DNA from: Fidelibacterota bacterium
GTDB lineage: Bacteria > Fidelibacterota > UBA8477 > JABMPR01
Length of the DNA stretch: 64,000 nt
Reading direction: 5' to 3'
Assembly: GCA_016844945.1 (NCBI GenBank)
Contig: JAERTJ010000100.1
Span: 62,001-126,000, forward strand
Shown here: positions 18,943-28,922 of the stretch, in pieces
Layout of the letters: every line of letters begins with the position of its first letter
How positions within the stretch are numbered: the first letter of the stretch is position 1
Program-made: the position numbers and the translations under genes
The notes under the pieces: model-generated
The model's database searches: none
Seen by the model: the letters and a program-made list of their open reading frames with translations, nothing else
What the model was told of the DNA's origin: nothing

Positions 18943-19934
18943 TTAGTATGGGCCTCACAATGTTTTTCAAATTGAACCAGATCATTAATTCTTCCCAGTG
19001 CGATTAATTTGTCATTGGCTTTAAATTTATAGTTCGGATCTGGATTAAAACTGGCTTCTCCAGACCCCTGTTCAACGGCAGTGATGATGATGTTAAAATT
19101 TTTACGGACTTCCAGATCAATCATGGATTGACCTTCGGCTTGTGAGGCTTTCTCAATAATGATTGTCTCCAGGGCTAGATCGAGATTTCCTCGATTCATG
19201 ATGAGCTCAAAGAAGTCAACTATCCCGGGTGCCATAGCCTGTCGTGCTAATTTTGTCCCGGCTGCCTCATAGGGGTTGATTACCTTGTTTGCACCGGCTC
19301 GTTTCATTTTTGGTATGGATTCAGGAACAGTGGCTCTGGTTAGAATAAGTAAATCGGGTTTCAAACTTCGAGCAGATAGTGTGAGGAACAGGTTGTCCTG
19401 GTCATCTTTCAAAACCCCAATCAAGGTGGTGGCGCGTTCTACACCTGCTTCAATAAGTATTTCATCCTGGGTTGCATCTCCCTCAATAAAAAGGAGGTCA
19501 CCATCAACGCTGTCAGCAACCTTTTCAAGTTCCTTTTCGATAATTACAAAGGTTTTACCTGCATCTTGAAGCTCCCTGGCTATGGCTTGACCCATGCGTC
19601 CAAACCCGCAAAGGATGAAATGATCATTTAATTTTTTTACCTGTTTCGCCATGCGAAACCTCCTGTAGCGTTTGAGGTCAACAGCCTGGGCTGCAATATG
19701 ACCCGCAATAATAAAGAAGAGCCCAATGCCTGAGAACATGATGAAAATAGTCCATGCGTGACCCAAATCAGACATGTCCCATACCTCTTCAAAGCCAACC
19801 GTTGCAAGTGTAATGGATGTCATGTAGAAAGCATCGAACCAGCCTACATCTTCAATTACAACATAGCCTGCAGTACCCAGCAGGATGATACCAAGCATAC
19901 TAAGGAGCAGGTGTTGAATTTTCCGATCCAGCAT
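18939..19934 (-). CDS. Potassium channel with TrkA-N/RCK domains
   Basis: This 331-residue protein has two membrane helices (about 8-28 and 60-85) around a pore loop with TLATVGFEEV (filter TVGFE at 45-49). An RCK/TrkA-N Rossmann domain follows with FILCGFGRMGQAIARE and the conserved Asp/Glu ridge, then a TrkA-C domain (about 250-331). This is the architecture of MthK-like two-helix channels gated by ligands on RCK rings. The filter reads TVGFE, not TVGYG, so ion selectivity may differ. It is the first gene of a minus-strand group and is coupled (ATGA) to the parvulin gene. Confidence 0.9.
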   Translation of the reverse strand: MLDRKIQHLLLSMLGIILLGTAGYVVIEDVGWFDAFYMTSITLATVGFEEVWDMSDLGHAWTIFIMFSGIGLFFIIAGHIAAQAVDLKRYRRFRMAKQVKKLNDHFILCGFGRMGQAIARELQDAGKTFVIIEKELEKVADSVDGDLLFIEGDATQDEILIEAGVERATTLIGVLKDDQDNLFLTLSARSLKPDLLILTRATVPESIPKMKRAGANKVINPYEAAGTKLARQAMAPGIVDFFELIMNRGNLDLALETIIIEKASQAEGQSMIDLEVRKNFNIIITAVEQGSGEASFNPDPNYKFKANDKLIALGRINDLVQFEKHCEAHTK

Positions 19935-20117
19935 GCTTAATAATAGGATGAGTCAGACCCCAAGTCTATTGAAATCCGTCAGTTTTAATGGGAGGGACTC
20001 TCCCTGATATGAAAATAATATCTACCAGACCTTCATCTTTCAGACCCTACTCTTTTAGATTACATTGTTGGCTGATGAAAGCTGCACTGAACACTATTAA
20101 TTACCCTATAAACGTAA

Positions 20118-21422
<1,305 letters not shown>

Positions 21423-21430
21423 AGAAGTTT

Positions 21431-21793
21431 ATGGCAAAAAAACGATCACGTTCAACTAAAGCTCGCAAAACCAGAAATTCTGGCGGTTTATTCGGGAATA
21501 AAGTAGCCTGGATTTCCGGTGCGATTATCCTGCTGATACTGTTTCAGCTGTTTTTCCTGAGGGATGAAGGTCTCTACAGCCTCCTACAACTCAAACAGGA
21601 AATTCGTGATATGGAAAATCATATCACGCGTCTTGAAATTGAGAAAGCTGAGCTTGAGAGTGAACGTGATCGTTTGTTAAATGACCCGGACTATCTGGAA
21701 CGTATCGCCAGGGAGCGCTTTCGCATGGCAAAACCTGGTGAAAAAGTATTCCATGTGGTGATCGACTCCAAGAAAAGCAATGAAACTCGCTAA
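21431..21793 (+). CDS. ftsB: Septum formation initiator (FtsB/DivIC family)
   Basis: This 120-residue bitopic division protein has a basic cytosolic N-terminus (AKKRSRSTKARK), one membrane helix (about 28-46), then a coiled coil (about 50-80, LKQEIRDMENHITRLE) and the short conserved tail DPDYLERIARERFRMAKPGE. This fits the FtsB/DivIC partner of FtsL and FtsQ in the divisome. The position next to eno is conserved widely and supports the call. Confidence 0.88.
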   Translation: MAKKRSRSTKARKTRNSGGLFGNKVAWISGAIILLILFQLFFLRDEGLYSLLQLKQEIRDMENHITRLEIEKAELESERDRLLNDPDYLERIARERFRMAKPGEKVFHVVIDSKKSNETR

Positions 21794-21837
21794 GGTCACT
21801 AAGTTGAAAGATTCTCACAGCAGTTCCAGCGGATGAG

Positions 21838-23730
21838 ATGCATTTGCCCTGCATGCGAATTCGATGCGCTTTAGGGGAAACCAGCTCGAGCAGTAAAATC
21901 GAGGCGAAACCCCTCTCGTCAAAATTGAAAACAAGCCTGGGAGAACCCCAGTTTATTGGCCGTTATCCAGGCGTAATTGTTACCCTGCTCTTACTTCTTG
22001 TGACATATATCCAACCTGGTTTTTCACGTAGCCAGGATTCCTTGGCCTATACCTTTCGCCAGGACAATCTTTCTACAAATAATGATATCAAGCTAAGTTA
22101 TAATCACTCCTTTGCGGGAAGTGAATTGAACATTACAGATGTATTACTCTATAATGTTTTCTCATTTGACAATATTGTCTCAGATAAAAAACAATATTCC
22201 GTTGAGCACCGATTGAAAAGTGATTTCTCGTGGGGCAAACGGCGAGGAAAAAGCATCCGATTGGAGAGCAGTCAGCACCAGGATCATCGCACGGGACTGG
22301 CTACATCTATTAACAACTGGGCGTTATTGGCGGGCTTCAAAAAGGATAATGCCTACTCACTATTTTTGGGTGGGCGATCAGTGGAGCGCTATGGGATCAT
22401 CGATGAAGGTGTGGCTGCAGAATTGGATTTTCATCAGAGCTGGAAATCCAGGAGTCAACAATCCTCACTGCATTTTACAGGTACTCGTGATGAATTGAAA
22501 CAACACTTGAATCATACGATCAATGCACGAGCGGACTATCGTATTCACTTCGGAAATATTTCCACTTTTCAAACTTCCCTGTTTCGCGAGATCCGATTGC
22601 AGGCATTTCATACAGACTCACTTGGTAGTTCACAATCCAGGAACAATGACAACCTACTCTGGCAAAATCAATTTGTTTATCATCTCAAACCCAATTTACA
22701 TGTGTCCCATAGACTAAATTGGGGGGATCAGCTCACAGAAATTCGACAGGAGAAAGTTGGAGAAAATTTTACGCTCAATCTCATTAGTGAGGATCGAAAA
22801 CGATTTGCACTTCTCAATGAAACGGCACTGCAATTAAAAAACCCTAATTTCTCCAGTCTAACTGCATTCAAGGTAGAGAATTCTCAGAACAAATACTATG
22901 TAGACTACACACAGGTTTTGTATCAATTGCGAGAGGAAGTTCACTGGCAGAATAACTTATTTCTTGATTCCCTCTCATGGATCAGCACACTCTCAAGATT
23001 GGAATATGATACACCTGATACGACCAATGATGATGATCGAGATGAATGGCGTGTGAATACAGAGTTCAGGATGGTATGGCAACCCACACCATTCTATCAG
23101 ATTGATGTTGGTGCCAAACTGGGTCTGTTTCATCTGATTTATCTGTTTAATACCCGTAGTTCTGAGAATCACTGGAATCGCAATCTTGTATTGTGGTCCG
23201 GTTTCTCCTGGAAGAAGGATTCATGGAGGGGAGAAGGACGTGCTCGCATTCGTAGCAATTATTTCGATTATGACTATGATGAATTGTTTATAGAATTGGA
23301 TCAACCAACCCGTAGTTTTGTCCATAGATCCCTGGATATGCAAAAACAGTTAGCCTATAAAATGGGGAATCGTTGGTCACTGGTTTCTAAAGCTGTATTC
23401 CGCTGGGAGGATGAAGGAAAATTTCGTTGGGAATCCTTTATCCAGCAAATCAGTAGTCAGAGGGAACAATCAGAAATGAGTCTTAAATTAAATTATGCCT
23501 ACCATGGATGGGAAGGCTGGATTGGTTTTCTGACACATAAGAGGATTATTAAGTATAGTATTGCCAATCGTGAATCTGAGCACTGGGAGGGGCAAGGACC
23601 CCTCATGGGAGTGAATTACTCGCTAGGGAACAGGCTGGCTTTGAAGGGGGACGCACGCTTTATTTCTGTGAAGGATCAGGATAGGGAATATCTACTTCCT
23701 AAAGTTTTTCTCACACTGGTTTACCGTTAA
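21838..23730 (+). CDS. Predicted outer-membrane beta-barrel protein, unknown function
   Basis: I do not recognise a named family. The product is at most 630 residues: a hydrophobic signal-like segment (VIVTLLLLLVTYIQPGF, about 47-63) followed by some 560 residues of alternating polar/aromatic beta-strand pattern (for example YRIHFGNISTFQTSLFR), ending FLTLVYR with the aromatic C-terminus typical of outer-membrane barrels. The first 45 residues are an odd, charged leader; an in-frame TTG at 21925 would give a more normal signal peptide, so the start is doubtful. It sits between ftsB and other envelope genes. Confidence 0.65.
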   Translation: MHLPCMRIRCALGETSSSSKIEAKPLSSKLKTSLGEPQFIGRYPGVIVTLLLLLVTYIQPGFSRSQDSLAYTFRQDNLSTNNDIKLSYNHSFAGSELNITDVLLYNVFSFDNIVSDKKQYSVEHRLKSDFSWGKRRGKSIRLESSQHQDHRTGLATSINNWALLAGFKKDNAYSLFLGGRSVERYGIIDEGVAAELDFHQSWKSRSQQSSLHFTGTRDELKQHLNHTINARADYRIHFGNISTFQTSLFREIRLQAFHTDSLGSSQSRNNDNLLWQNQFVYHLKPNLHVSHRLNWGDQLTEIRQEKVGENFTLNLISEDRKRFALLNETALQLKNPNFSSLTAFKVENSQNKYYVDYTQVLYQLREEVHWQNNLFLDSLSWISTLSRLEYDTPDTTNDDDRDEWRVNTEFRMVWQPTPFYQIDVGAKLGLFHLIYLFNTRSSENHWNRNLVLWSGFSWKKDSWRGEGRARIRSNYFDYDYDELFIELDQPTRSFVHRSLDMQKQLAYKMGNRWSLVSKAVFRWEDEGKFRWESFIQQISSQREQSEMSLKLNYAYHGWEGWIGFLTHKRIIKYSIANRESEHWEGQGPLMGVNYSLGNRLALKGDARFISVKDQDREYLLPKVFLTLVYR

Positions 23731-23978
23731 TGCTTATCTGACAGAGGCTTCTCCAGCTCATCTATTCTTTCGTTCAGCGTATCAACATAACCTGAAAGGT
23801 GTTTTTGGACATCTCGGATTGCCTGGTTGTAGTAGTGCGGTCCCATATGCTCGCTAAAAAAATCCAACAAAAATTCTGCCTCAAAATTTCCTAAATCTTG
23901 ATCTAGTTCATCTGAGAAATAGGTCTGAATTATTTGAATCAGCTCATCCTTCATATCGCGTGAAAAAGTGTTAATCAT
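23727..23978 (-). CDS. DUF2164 family protein
   Basis: This 83-residue cytosolic protein matches DUF2164: a helical LIQIIQTYFSDELDQDLGNF, then AEFLLDFFSEHMGPHYYNQA and a C-terminal coiled region (VDTLNERIDELEKPL). The function is unknown. I start it at MINTFSRD, with AAGGA nine bases upstream, rather than 11 codons earlier. It stands alone on the minus strand, overlaps the barrel gene's end by four bases and faces away from the next plus-strand gene. Confidence 0.82.
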   Translation of the reverse strand: MINTFSRDMKDELIQIIQTYFSDELDQDLGNFEAEFLLDFFSEHMGPHYYNQAIRDVQKHLSGYVDTLNERIDELEKPLSDKH

Positions 23979-24081
23979 CCATGAGTTCCTTTTTTTGAAA
24001 GCTGTTGCCACCGTGCGTATAATACATTAATATAGCCTACACTTTTAAAACAATCATCAAAGTCAAAAGTTGGGAATTATC

Positions 24082-24900
24082 ATGATGCGAATCAAAAAAT
24101 CGCTGTATGCATGGGTTATACAGTTAATCCTTACTTCACTATGTTTACCCGTTTATGGTGCCTTCGAATACCCTGGCCTGGGGTGGTCATCCGCCACTGG
24201 AAATATCAAAGTTCTGGCGAATACACATCCAGGTGATTTCGGGGTGAATCCCTGTTTCTTATTAACCAGCAGTCTGAACCATTATGCCATTCAATATCAG
24301 AAACCTTTTAAAGGGATGGATTTGCACTCAGGATCTATAGCTGGTATCTATGAAATCAAGGGGCATAGGCTGGCATCTAGTTTTGATTATTTTGGTGATG
24401 ATATCTACTCGGAAATGAGGGTGTCAACAGGATCCTATGTGAGAGTAGAAGATGGGTTCAGCGTTGGCGCAACTGTGAACTACCATTTACTGCAAATCTC
24501 AGGGTTTGAGTCCATGCAGTCCCTTTCGTTCTCACCCTCAATAGCGCTTGATGTGTCAGAGAATACGTTGTTGGCATCTGCTGTAGAGCACCTCTTACAG
24601 CTTGAGAGATCATTACCCATTCCACAGAAATTTCATTTTGGTGTCCAGCACCAACTCAGGAAGTTTTCATTTCAGTTGGCTGTTGAGAAAGAAGCCGCCT
24701 TACAACCTGAACTGTGCATGGGGGTGATTTTTTCTCCCAGACAAAACTGGGAAACCGGTTTCGGTTACCGGGATATGAGTGGCTCCCTGTCTGTGGGGTG
24801 GCGGATCATCAGTAAGTCTTACGGTTTCAACTACTCCTGTACGATACATCCTGAGTTGCCCCTCTCACAGGGTGTTGGTCTGGAAGTTATTCTACCATGA
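24082..24900 (+). CDS. Predicted secreted/outer-membrane protein, unknown function
   Basis: This 272-residue protein has a signal peptide (MMRIKKSLYAWVIQLILTSL, cleaved near VYGAF) and a beta-strand-rich body without Cys clusters or enzyme motifs. The pattern (LGWSSATGNIKV, NPCFLLTSSLNHYAIQY, SLSFSPSIALDVSE) is reminiscent of small PorV/FadL-like barrels of FCB bacteria, but I cannot name the family. A TTG four codons earlier is possible; the ATG at 24082 has GGGA six bases before it. Its TGA overlaps the next gene's ATG (ATGA), so the two are probably made together. Confidence 0.7.
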   Translation: MMRIKKSLYAWVIQLILTSLCLPVYGAFEYPGLGWSSATGNIKVLANTHPGDFGVNPCFLLTSSLNHYAIQYQKPFKGMDLHSGSIAGIYEIKGHRLASSFDYFGDDIYSEMRVSTGSYVRVEDGFSVGATVNYHLLQISGFESMQSLSFSPSIALDVSENTLLASAVEHLLQLERSLPIPQKFHFGVQHQLRKFSFQLAVEKEAALQPELCMGVIFSPRQNWETGFGYRDMSGSLSVGWRIISKSYGFNYSCTIHPELPLSQGVGLEVILP

Positions 24901-26507
24901 AATTCATCTTAGGGACTTTGCTACTCCTCTCCATGCTCTATGCCCAGCCTCCCTCATCCACGGAGCTGGATGAATCAGAAGAGCCTGACGAAGACATCTA
25001 TCTGGAGCTGCTATTAAACAAATTATTCAAGCAATCAGAGCAAGAAGCCTCTAATAGTCGTAAAATGAGGTCTAATGAAATGATACTTCGACAAAGGGTT
25101 CAATACAGCCCCTCAGTGGAAGGGTGGAGGATTCTCAATAAGGGTCGGTTTTTTAATCGTCTGGGTAATTTCATTTTTGTAATTGAACAGGATCCAGGGG
25201 AATCCAAATTGAATGATCACACCATTCTCACCTGGAGTAGTCGTACAGTGCCCGGGGTTGACGAACTAATCGTAGGCGACTATCATATGAGCCTGGGAGG
25301 TGGCCTCCTGGTCAATCAACAGGGCTACCGATTCAGTATGAATCCAACCAGTTTACTGAGAAAAAATCGAATGAGAATCCGCCCACATTACTCAAGTCGC
25401 GAGCTGAACTATTATCATGGAATAGCCGCATCTCGGAGCAACGAATTTTTCAAGGCAACAGCATTTGCATCAAAAAGAAAAGCAATTGGTACATATGATT
25501 CCGGGGTTTTTCGCGAAGACTCTGATGGTATTCATCCTATAGATAAAACACTTTCAACTAAGGCTATAAGAATGGCTGGTCTGGCTATGGTCTACACCCT
25601 CAGGGGGGTACAATTTTATTCAGCCTCCCTTTTAAGTGGGGAGTTGGCACCTGAGCTGGGTTATGAGCTTGGATTCACATGGAATATAATCGATAATCAA
25701 GCTCTTGAGGTGTATACCAATGATATCAGAGCAGGTCGAGGTCGTTCACTGCTTTCCTGGTCTTATAGGTCTGGATCCGTAAATCTAGCGCTTCAGTATC
25801 GGAGTTATAATACAGAATTGCCTTTGGGACAGGGGGCTGCCTATTCAGTGACCAGTTCATCAGCCAGCAACGAAAGAGGCATTTCATTTCGACTACAACT
25901 AAACCTGACAAAAGGGGTTAACCTGAAATATGCCCTGGATCAAGGTGCAGCCCATCACTTACAATCCCTGGTTGACCTTACTTCAGTTAAGGATCATCGG
26001 CTCCAATTGAAATTTTGGAACCGGCACAGGGAATTGAGGCTGGACATAGGGCAAAAAAGGGAGGGACCCATTATCCTACCCTTGGAATGGACTACAGTTC
26101 ATAGCTATCAGAGAATCTCAAAAATGGGATTATCCTATACGCGCAGAATTACCAAATCCTTACAATATCGCCTCAATGTCAAGTTGGCTCAGCGCGGACG
26201 TCTGGCTTCAGGCCTGATTCAGCAACGATTAATACTCAAGCGGGAGGGCTGGACTGGGGGTGTCGGATTTGTTCGTCACAGGGTCCCTGAATCGCAGCTA
26301 CGCCTCAGCATATATGAATCTAGTATTGAAGAAAGTTTTAGCTTTTATACTGCTTTTGATGATGGTCAGCGATGGTTTATTTATCTAAAACGTAAAGCAA
26401 ATGAACGAATCAACCTGGAAGTGAAACTTGCCAAAAGTCACTCTGACGATGTCCATGCTATAGATAAACAACTTGCTTATAGTTTTCAGATGTCCATTGT
26501 CATATAA
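24897..26507 (+). CDS. Predicted outer-membrane beta-barrel, coupled to the preceding gene
   Basis: This 536-residue protein has a signal peptide (1-16, ending LYAQ). A short acidic helical stretch (about 20-55) leads into a long beta-strand-rich barrel region. The segment ELIVGDYHMSLGGGLLVNQQG resembles the GDY...GxGL motif of FCB barrel proteins that often follow helix-hairpin-helix domains, but here no HhH domain precedes it. The C-terminus ends YSFQMSIVI. The function is unknown; secretion, DNA uptake or envelope maintenance are guesses. It overlaps the previous gene as ATGA and is followed 29 bases later by the amidase. Confidence 0.7.
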   Translation: MKFILGTLLLLSMLYAQPPSSTELDESEEPDEDIYLELLLNKLFKQSEQEASNSRKMRSNEMILRQRVQYSPSVEGWRILNKGRFFNRLGNFIFVIEQDPGESKLNDHTILTWSSRTVPGVDELIVGDYHMSLGGGLLVNQQGYRFSMNPTSLLRKNRMRIRPHYSSRELNYYHGIAASRSNEFFKATAFASKRKAIGTYDSGVFREDSDGIHPIDKTLSTKAIRMAGLAMVYTLRGVQFYSASLLSGELAPELGYELGFTWNIIDNQALEVYTNDIRAGRGRSLLSWSYRSGSVNLALQYRSYNTELPLGQGAAYSVTSSSASNERGISFRLQLNLTKGVNLKYALDQGAAHHLQSLVDLTSVKDHRLQLKFWNRHRELRLDIGQKREGPIILPLEWTTVHSYQRISKMGLSYTRRITKSLQYRLNVKLAQRGRLASGLIQQRLILKREGWTGGVGFVRHRVPESQLRLSIYESSIEESFSFYTAFDDGQRWFIYLKRKANERINLEVKLAKSHSDDVHAIDKQLAYSFQMSIVI

Positions 26508-26536
26508 AAGCCAACGGACTATTTTCAACGCTAAAT

Positions 26537-28069
26537 ATGATTCGTAAACGCTATATCATTTTCGTCCTCCTGTTGCTGATATCAGTCTCCTCCCTCCAGG
26601 CGAGACGAACAGAGCTTATTCTCCAGAAAGCTTCAGACGATCGCTATGTTCCTGCTATTCCAGTCTATATCATCAATCAATATCAATATATTGCACTCCA
26701 GGATTTACTGGATGCCTACAAAATTTCTGCTTTTATTAATCCGGATGTAAGAAAGTCTGTCTTCCGGCTGGGTCGACTCAAATTGAAAGTCACGGCTTAC
26801 AATCATTATGTGATGGTTGAGGACAAGACGTTTCAAATGGCTCATGCCGTTGTGTTTTTCGATGGTGAAACATATCTGCCTATGGATGATTTTGTCAATA
26901 TCCTGAAATTGACAGGTCTGGTATCAGGAGTCACATTACTTTCAGGGACAGATACGGCTGACCTTCAGGTTCAACGTACGGAGGAACGACCCGAACTCTC
27001 CCCCTATGAAATTGTTTCAACAAATATCGAGGAACGTCAGAACGGAACGGTGATTCGTATTCGAACTGCAAATCGCTACGATGCCAAATCTGTGAAAGCC
27101 TGGATCAACAGGGAAGAATGGCTCTATGTAACACTACCCGGAGCTACAGTAAATAAACTCGGAATAGATAATACTCAGATTCCTAAGAACAGTACCATCA
27201 GGACTGTAACTGCAGATCAACTGGATGGGACCTCTCAACTCACCTTCAGACTCAGGGGAACCGTTGAAGGCGTTGATGTCCTTCATCGAGATTCACCACC
27301 AGAAATTTTACTTACCATCCGTCGCCCCTATGTGATTGACCAATCACACTATCTCGATAAAGAACGGGAAAAATGGAAATTGGACAAGATCGTCCTGGAT
27401 GCCGGGCACGGTGGTCATGATCCTGGTGCACGGGGGCATGGGCTGAAGGAGAAAGACATTACCCTGGATGTTGTCAAGCGCTTGGGGAGATTAATTGAAA
27501 CCAGGACAGATATAGAAGTTGTCTACACTCGCAAAACAGATGTTTTTGTCCCTCTATGGGAACGTACAAAAATTGCCAACGAAGCCGGTGGAAAAGTATT
27601 CCTGAGTATCCATGTCAACGCCAATAAAAATAAAAGAGCCTCAGGTTTTGAAACCTACCTACTGAGACCGGGGAAGACAGATGCTGCAGTTGCAGTAGCT
27701 GAAATGGAGAACGCTGTAATCAAGCTTGAAAAGAATGCAGACCAGTACGATAAACTCAGCGCTGAGCAACTCATTCTGGCGACCATGGCGCAAAGCTCAT
27801 TTATGCAACAGAGCGAGACGCTGGCTGATCTGACGCAGAGCGCTTTTGATAAGAAACTTGTAGGTCAAAATCGCGGGGTTAAACAAGCAGGTTTTATTGT
27901 CCTTATAGGGGCTTCCATGCCCAATGTCTTGATTGAGCTGGGATTCATTTCCAATAAAAATGATTCGAACCGCCTGAAAAAGGCCGCTTATCGACAGAAA
28001 GCAGCTGAAGGAATTTTTGATGCCTTAATGAAATACAAAACCCGCCATGAAAAATTATTGTCCCCATGA
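26537..28069 (+). CDS. N-acetylmuramoyl-L-alanine amidase (Amidase_3)
   Basis: This 510-residue exported zinc amidase cuts the stem peptide from MurNAc during cell separation. It has a signal peptide (1-22), two copper-amine-oxidase-like/AMIN-type beta domains (about 35-250) and an Amidase_3 domain (about 280-505). Zinc ligands are visible in DAGHGGHDPGA, GLKEKDITLD and FLSIHVNAN; the catalytic Glu is in LIELGFISN. Between these is a long insert (about 385-450) like the autoinhibitory segment of AmiA/AmiB/AmiC. It is coupled to murI by an ATGA overlap. Confidence 0.92.
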   Translation: MIRKRYIIFVLLLLISVSSLQARRTELILQKASDDRYVPAIPVYIINQYQYIALQDLLDAYKISAFINPDVRKSVFRLGRLKLKVTAYNHYVMVEDKTFQMAHAVVFFDGETYLPMDDFVNILKLTGLVSGVTLLSGTDTADLQVQRTEERPELSPYEIVSTNIEERQNGTVIRIRTANRYDAKSVKAWINREEWLYVTLPGATVNKLGIDNTQIPKNSTIRTVTADQLDGTSQLTFRLRGTVEGVDVLHRDSPPEILLTIRRPYVIDQSHYLDKEREKWKLDKIVLDAGHGGHDPGARGHGLKEKDITLDVVKRLGRLIETRTDIEVVYTRKTDVFVPLWERTKIANEAGGKVFLSIHVNANKNKRASGFETYLLRPGKTDAAVAVAEMENAVIKLEKNADQYDKLSAEQLILATMAQSSFMQQSETLADLTQSAFDKKLVGQNRGVKQAGFIVLIGASMPNVLIELGFISNKNDSNRLKKAAYRQKAAEGIFDALMKYKTRHEKLLSP

Positions 28070-28899
28070 GTGAATTAAAATCTTCACAGGCAATTGGTGT
28101 CTTCGATTCGGGGTTGGGTGGTATCTCGGTTATTAGAGCCCTCATGGATTTATTGCCCCATGAACATCTCGTTTATTTCGGTGATACAGCGCGCGTGCCT
28201 TACGGCTCCAAATCAAAAGAAACAGTCATCCGCTTTTCACACCAGATCTCAGCCTTTTTGCGTGAAAAACAGGTAAAAATGATTGTCGTTGCCTGCAACA
28301 CAGCCTCAGCAGTTGCTCTGGAAAGCCTTCAGGCGAGTTTTAATATCCCCATTGTCGGTGTGATAAAACCTGGATCTGGAGCAGCAGTCAATTCTGCGGA
28401 TAATGGTCGTATTGGTGTTATCGGTACAGCCTCAACCATTCGATCTGGAGCTTATCGGGCTGCGATACGGGAGTTGGCACCCCATATGGAAGTAATGGAC
28501 CAACCATGTCCCTTGTTGGTTCCCCTGGTGGAAGAGGACTGGCCTCATGATGGTGTGGTTAAGCAAGTGCTCCAGAGTTATTTAAAGTCATTTGAAGCCA
28601 ACAAGCCAGATTCCTTAATTCTCGGTTGTACACACTATCCTTATCTGAAGCCTGTTATCCAGGAGGTCATTGGAGAAAAGGTGCGTCTGATTGATTCTGG
28701 CGAGGAAACCGCTGCAGAAGTTCAAGATGTCCTGGAAAACCTGGGCTTACTCAATCACGAAACTGGAGATCCAGGCAAACACGAATTTTTCGTCTCAGAC
28801 TTTCCTCAAAAATTTGAAGAAACAGCGACTCGGTTTTTGGGACGTTCCCTGCAAAACCTGTTTAAAGTGGAACTGGAAGTTCTGGAATCATATAAGTAA
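28066..28899 (+). CDS. murI: Glutamate racemase
   Basis: This 277-residue cofactor-independent racemase supplies D-glutamate for peptidoglycan. GVFDSGLGGISVIRAL near the N-terminus, VYFGDTARVPYGSKS, VVACNTASAVAL (first catalytic Cys, near 75) and LILGCTHYPYLKP (second catalytic Cys, near 186) are all intact. Its ATG overlaps the amidase stop, placing two cell-wall enzymes in one transcript, and folC follows after 23 bases. Confidence 0.96.
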   Translation: MSELKSSQAIGVFDSGLGGISVIRALMDLLPHEHLVYFGDTARVPYGSKSKETVIRFSHQISAFLREKQVKMIVVACNTASAVALESLQASFNIPIVGVIKPGSGAAVNSADNGRIGVIGTASTIRSGAYRAAIRELAPHMEVMDQPCPLLVPLVEEDWPHDGVVKQVLQSYLKSFEANKPDSLILGCTHYPYLKPVIQEVIGEKVRLIDSGEETAAEVQDVLENLGLLNHETGDPGKHEFFVSDFPQKFEETATRFLGRSLQNLFKVELEVLESYK

Positions 28900-28922
28900 C
28901 CCATGTCTCCACAATATTTTGA

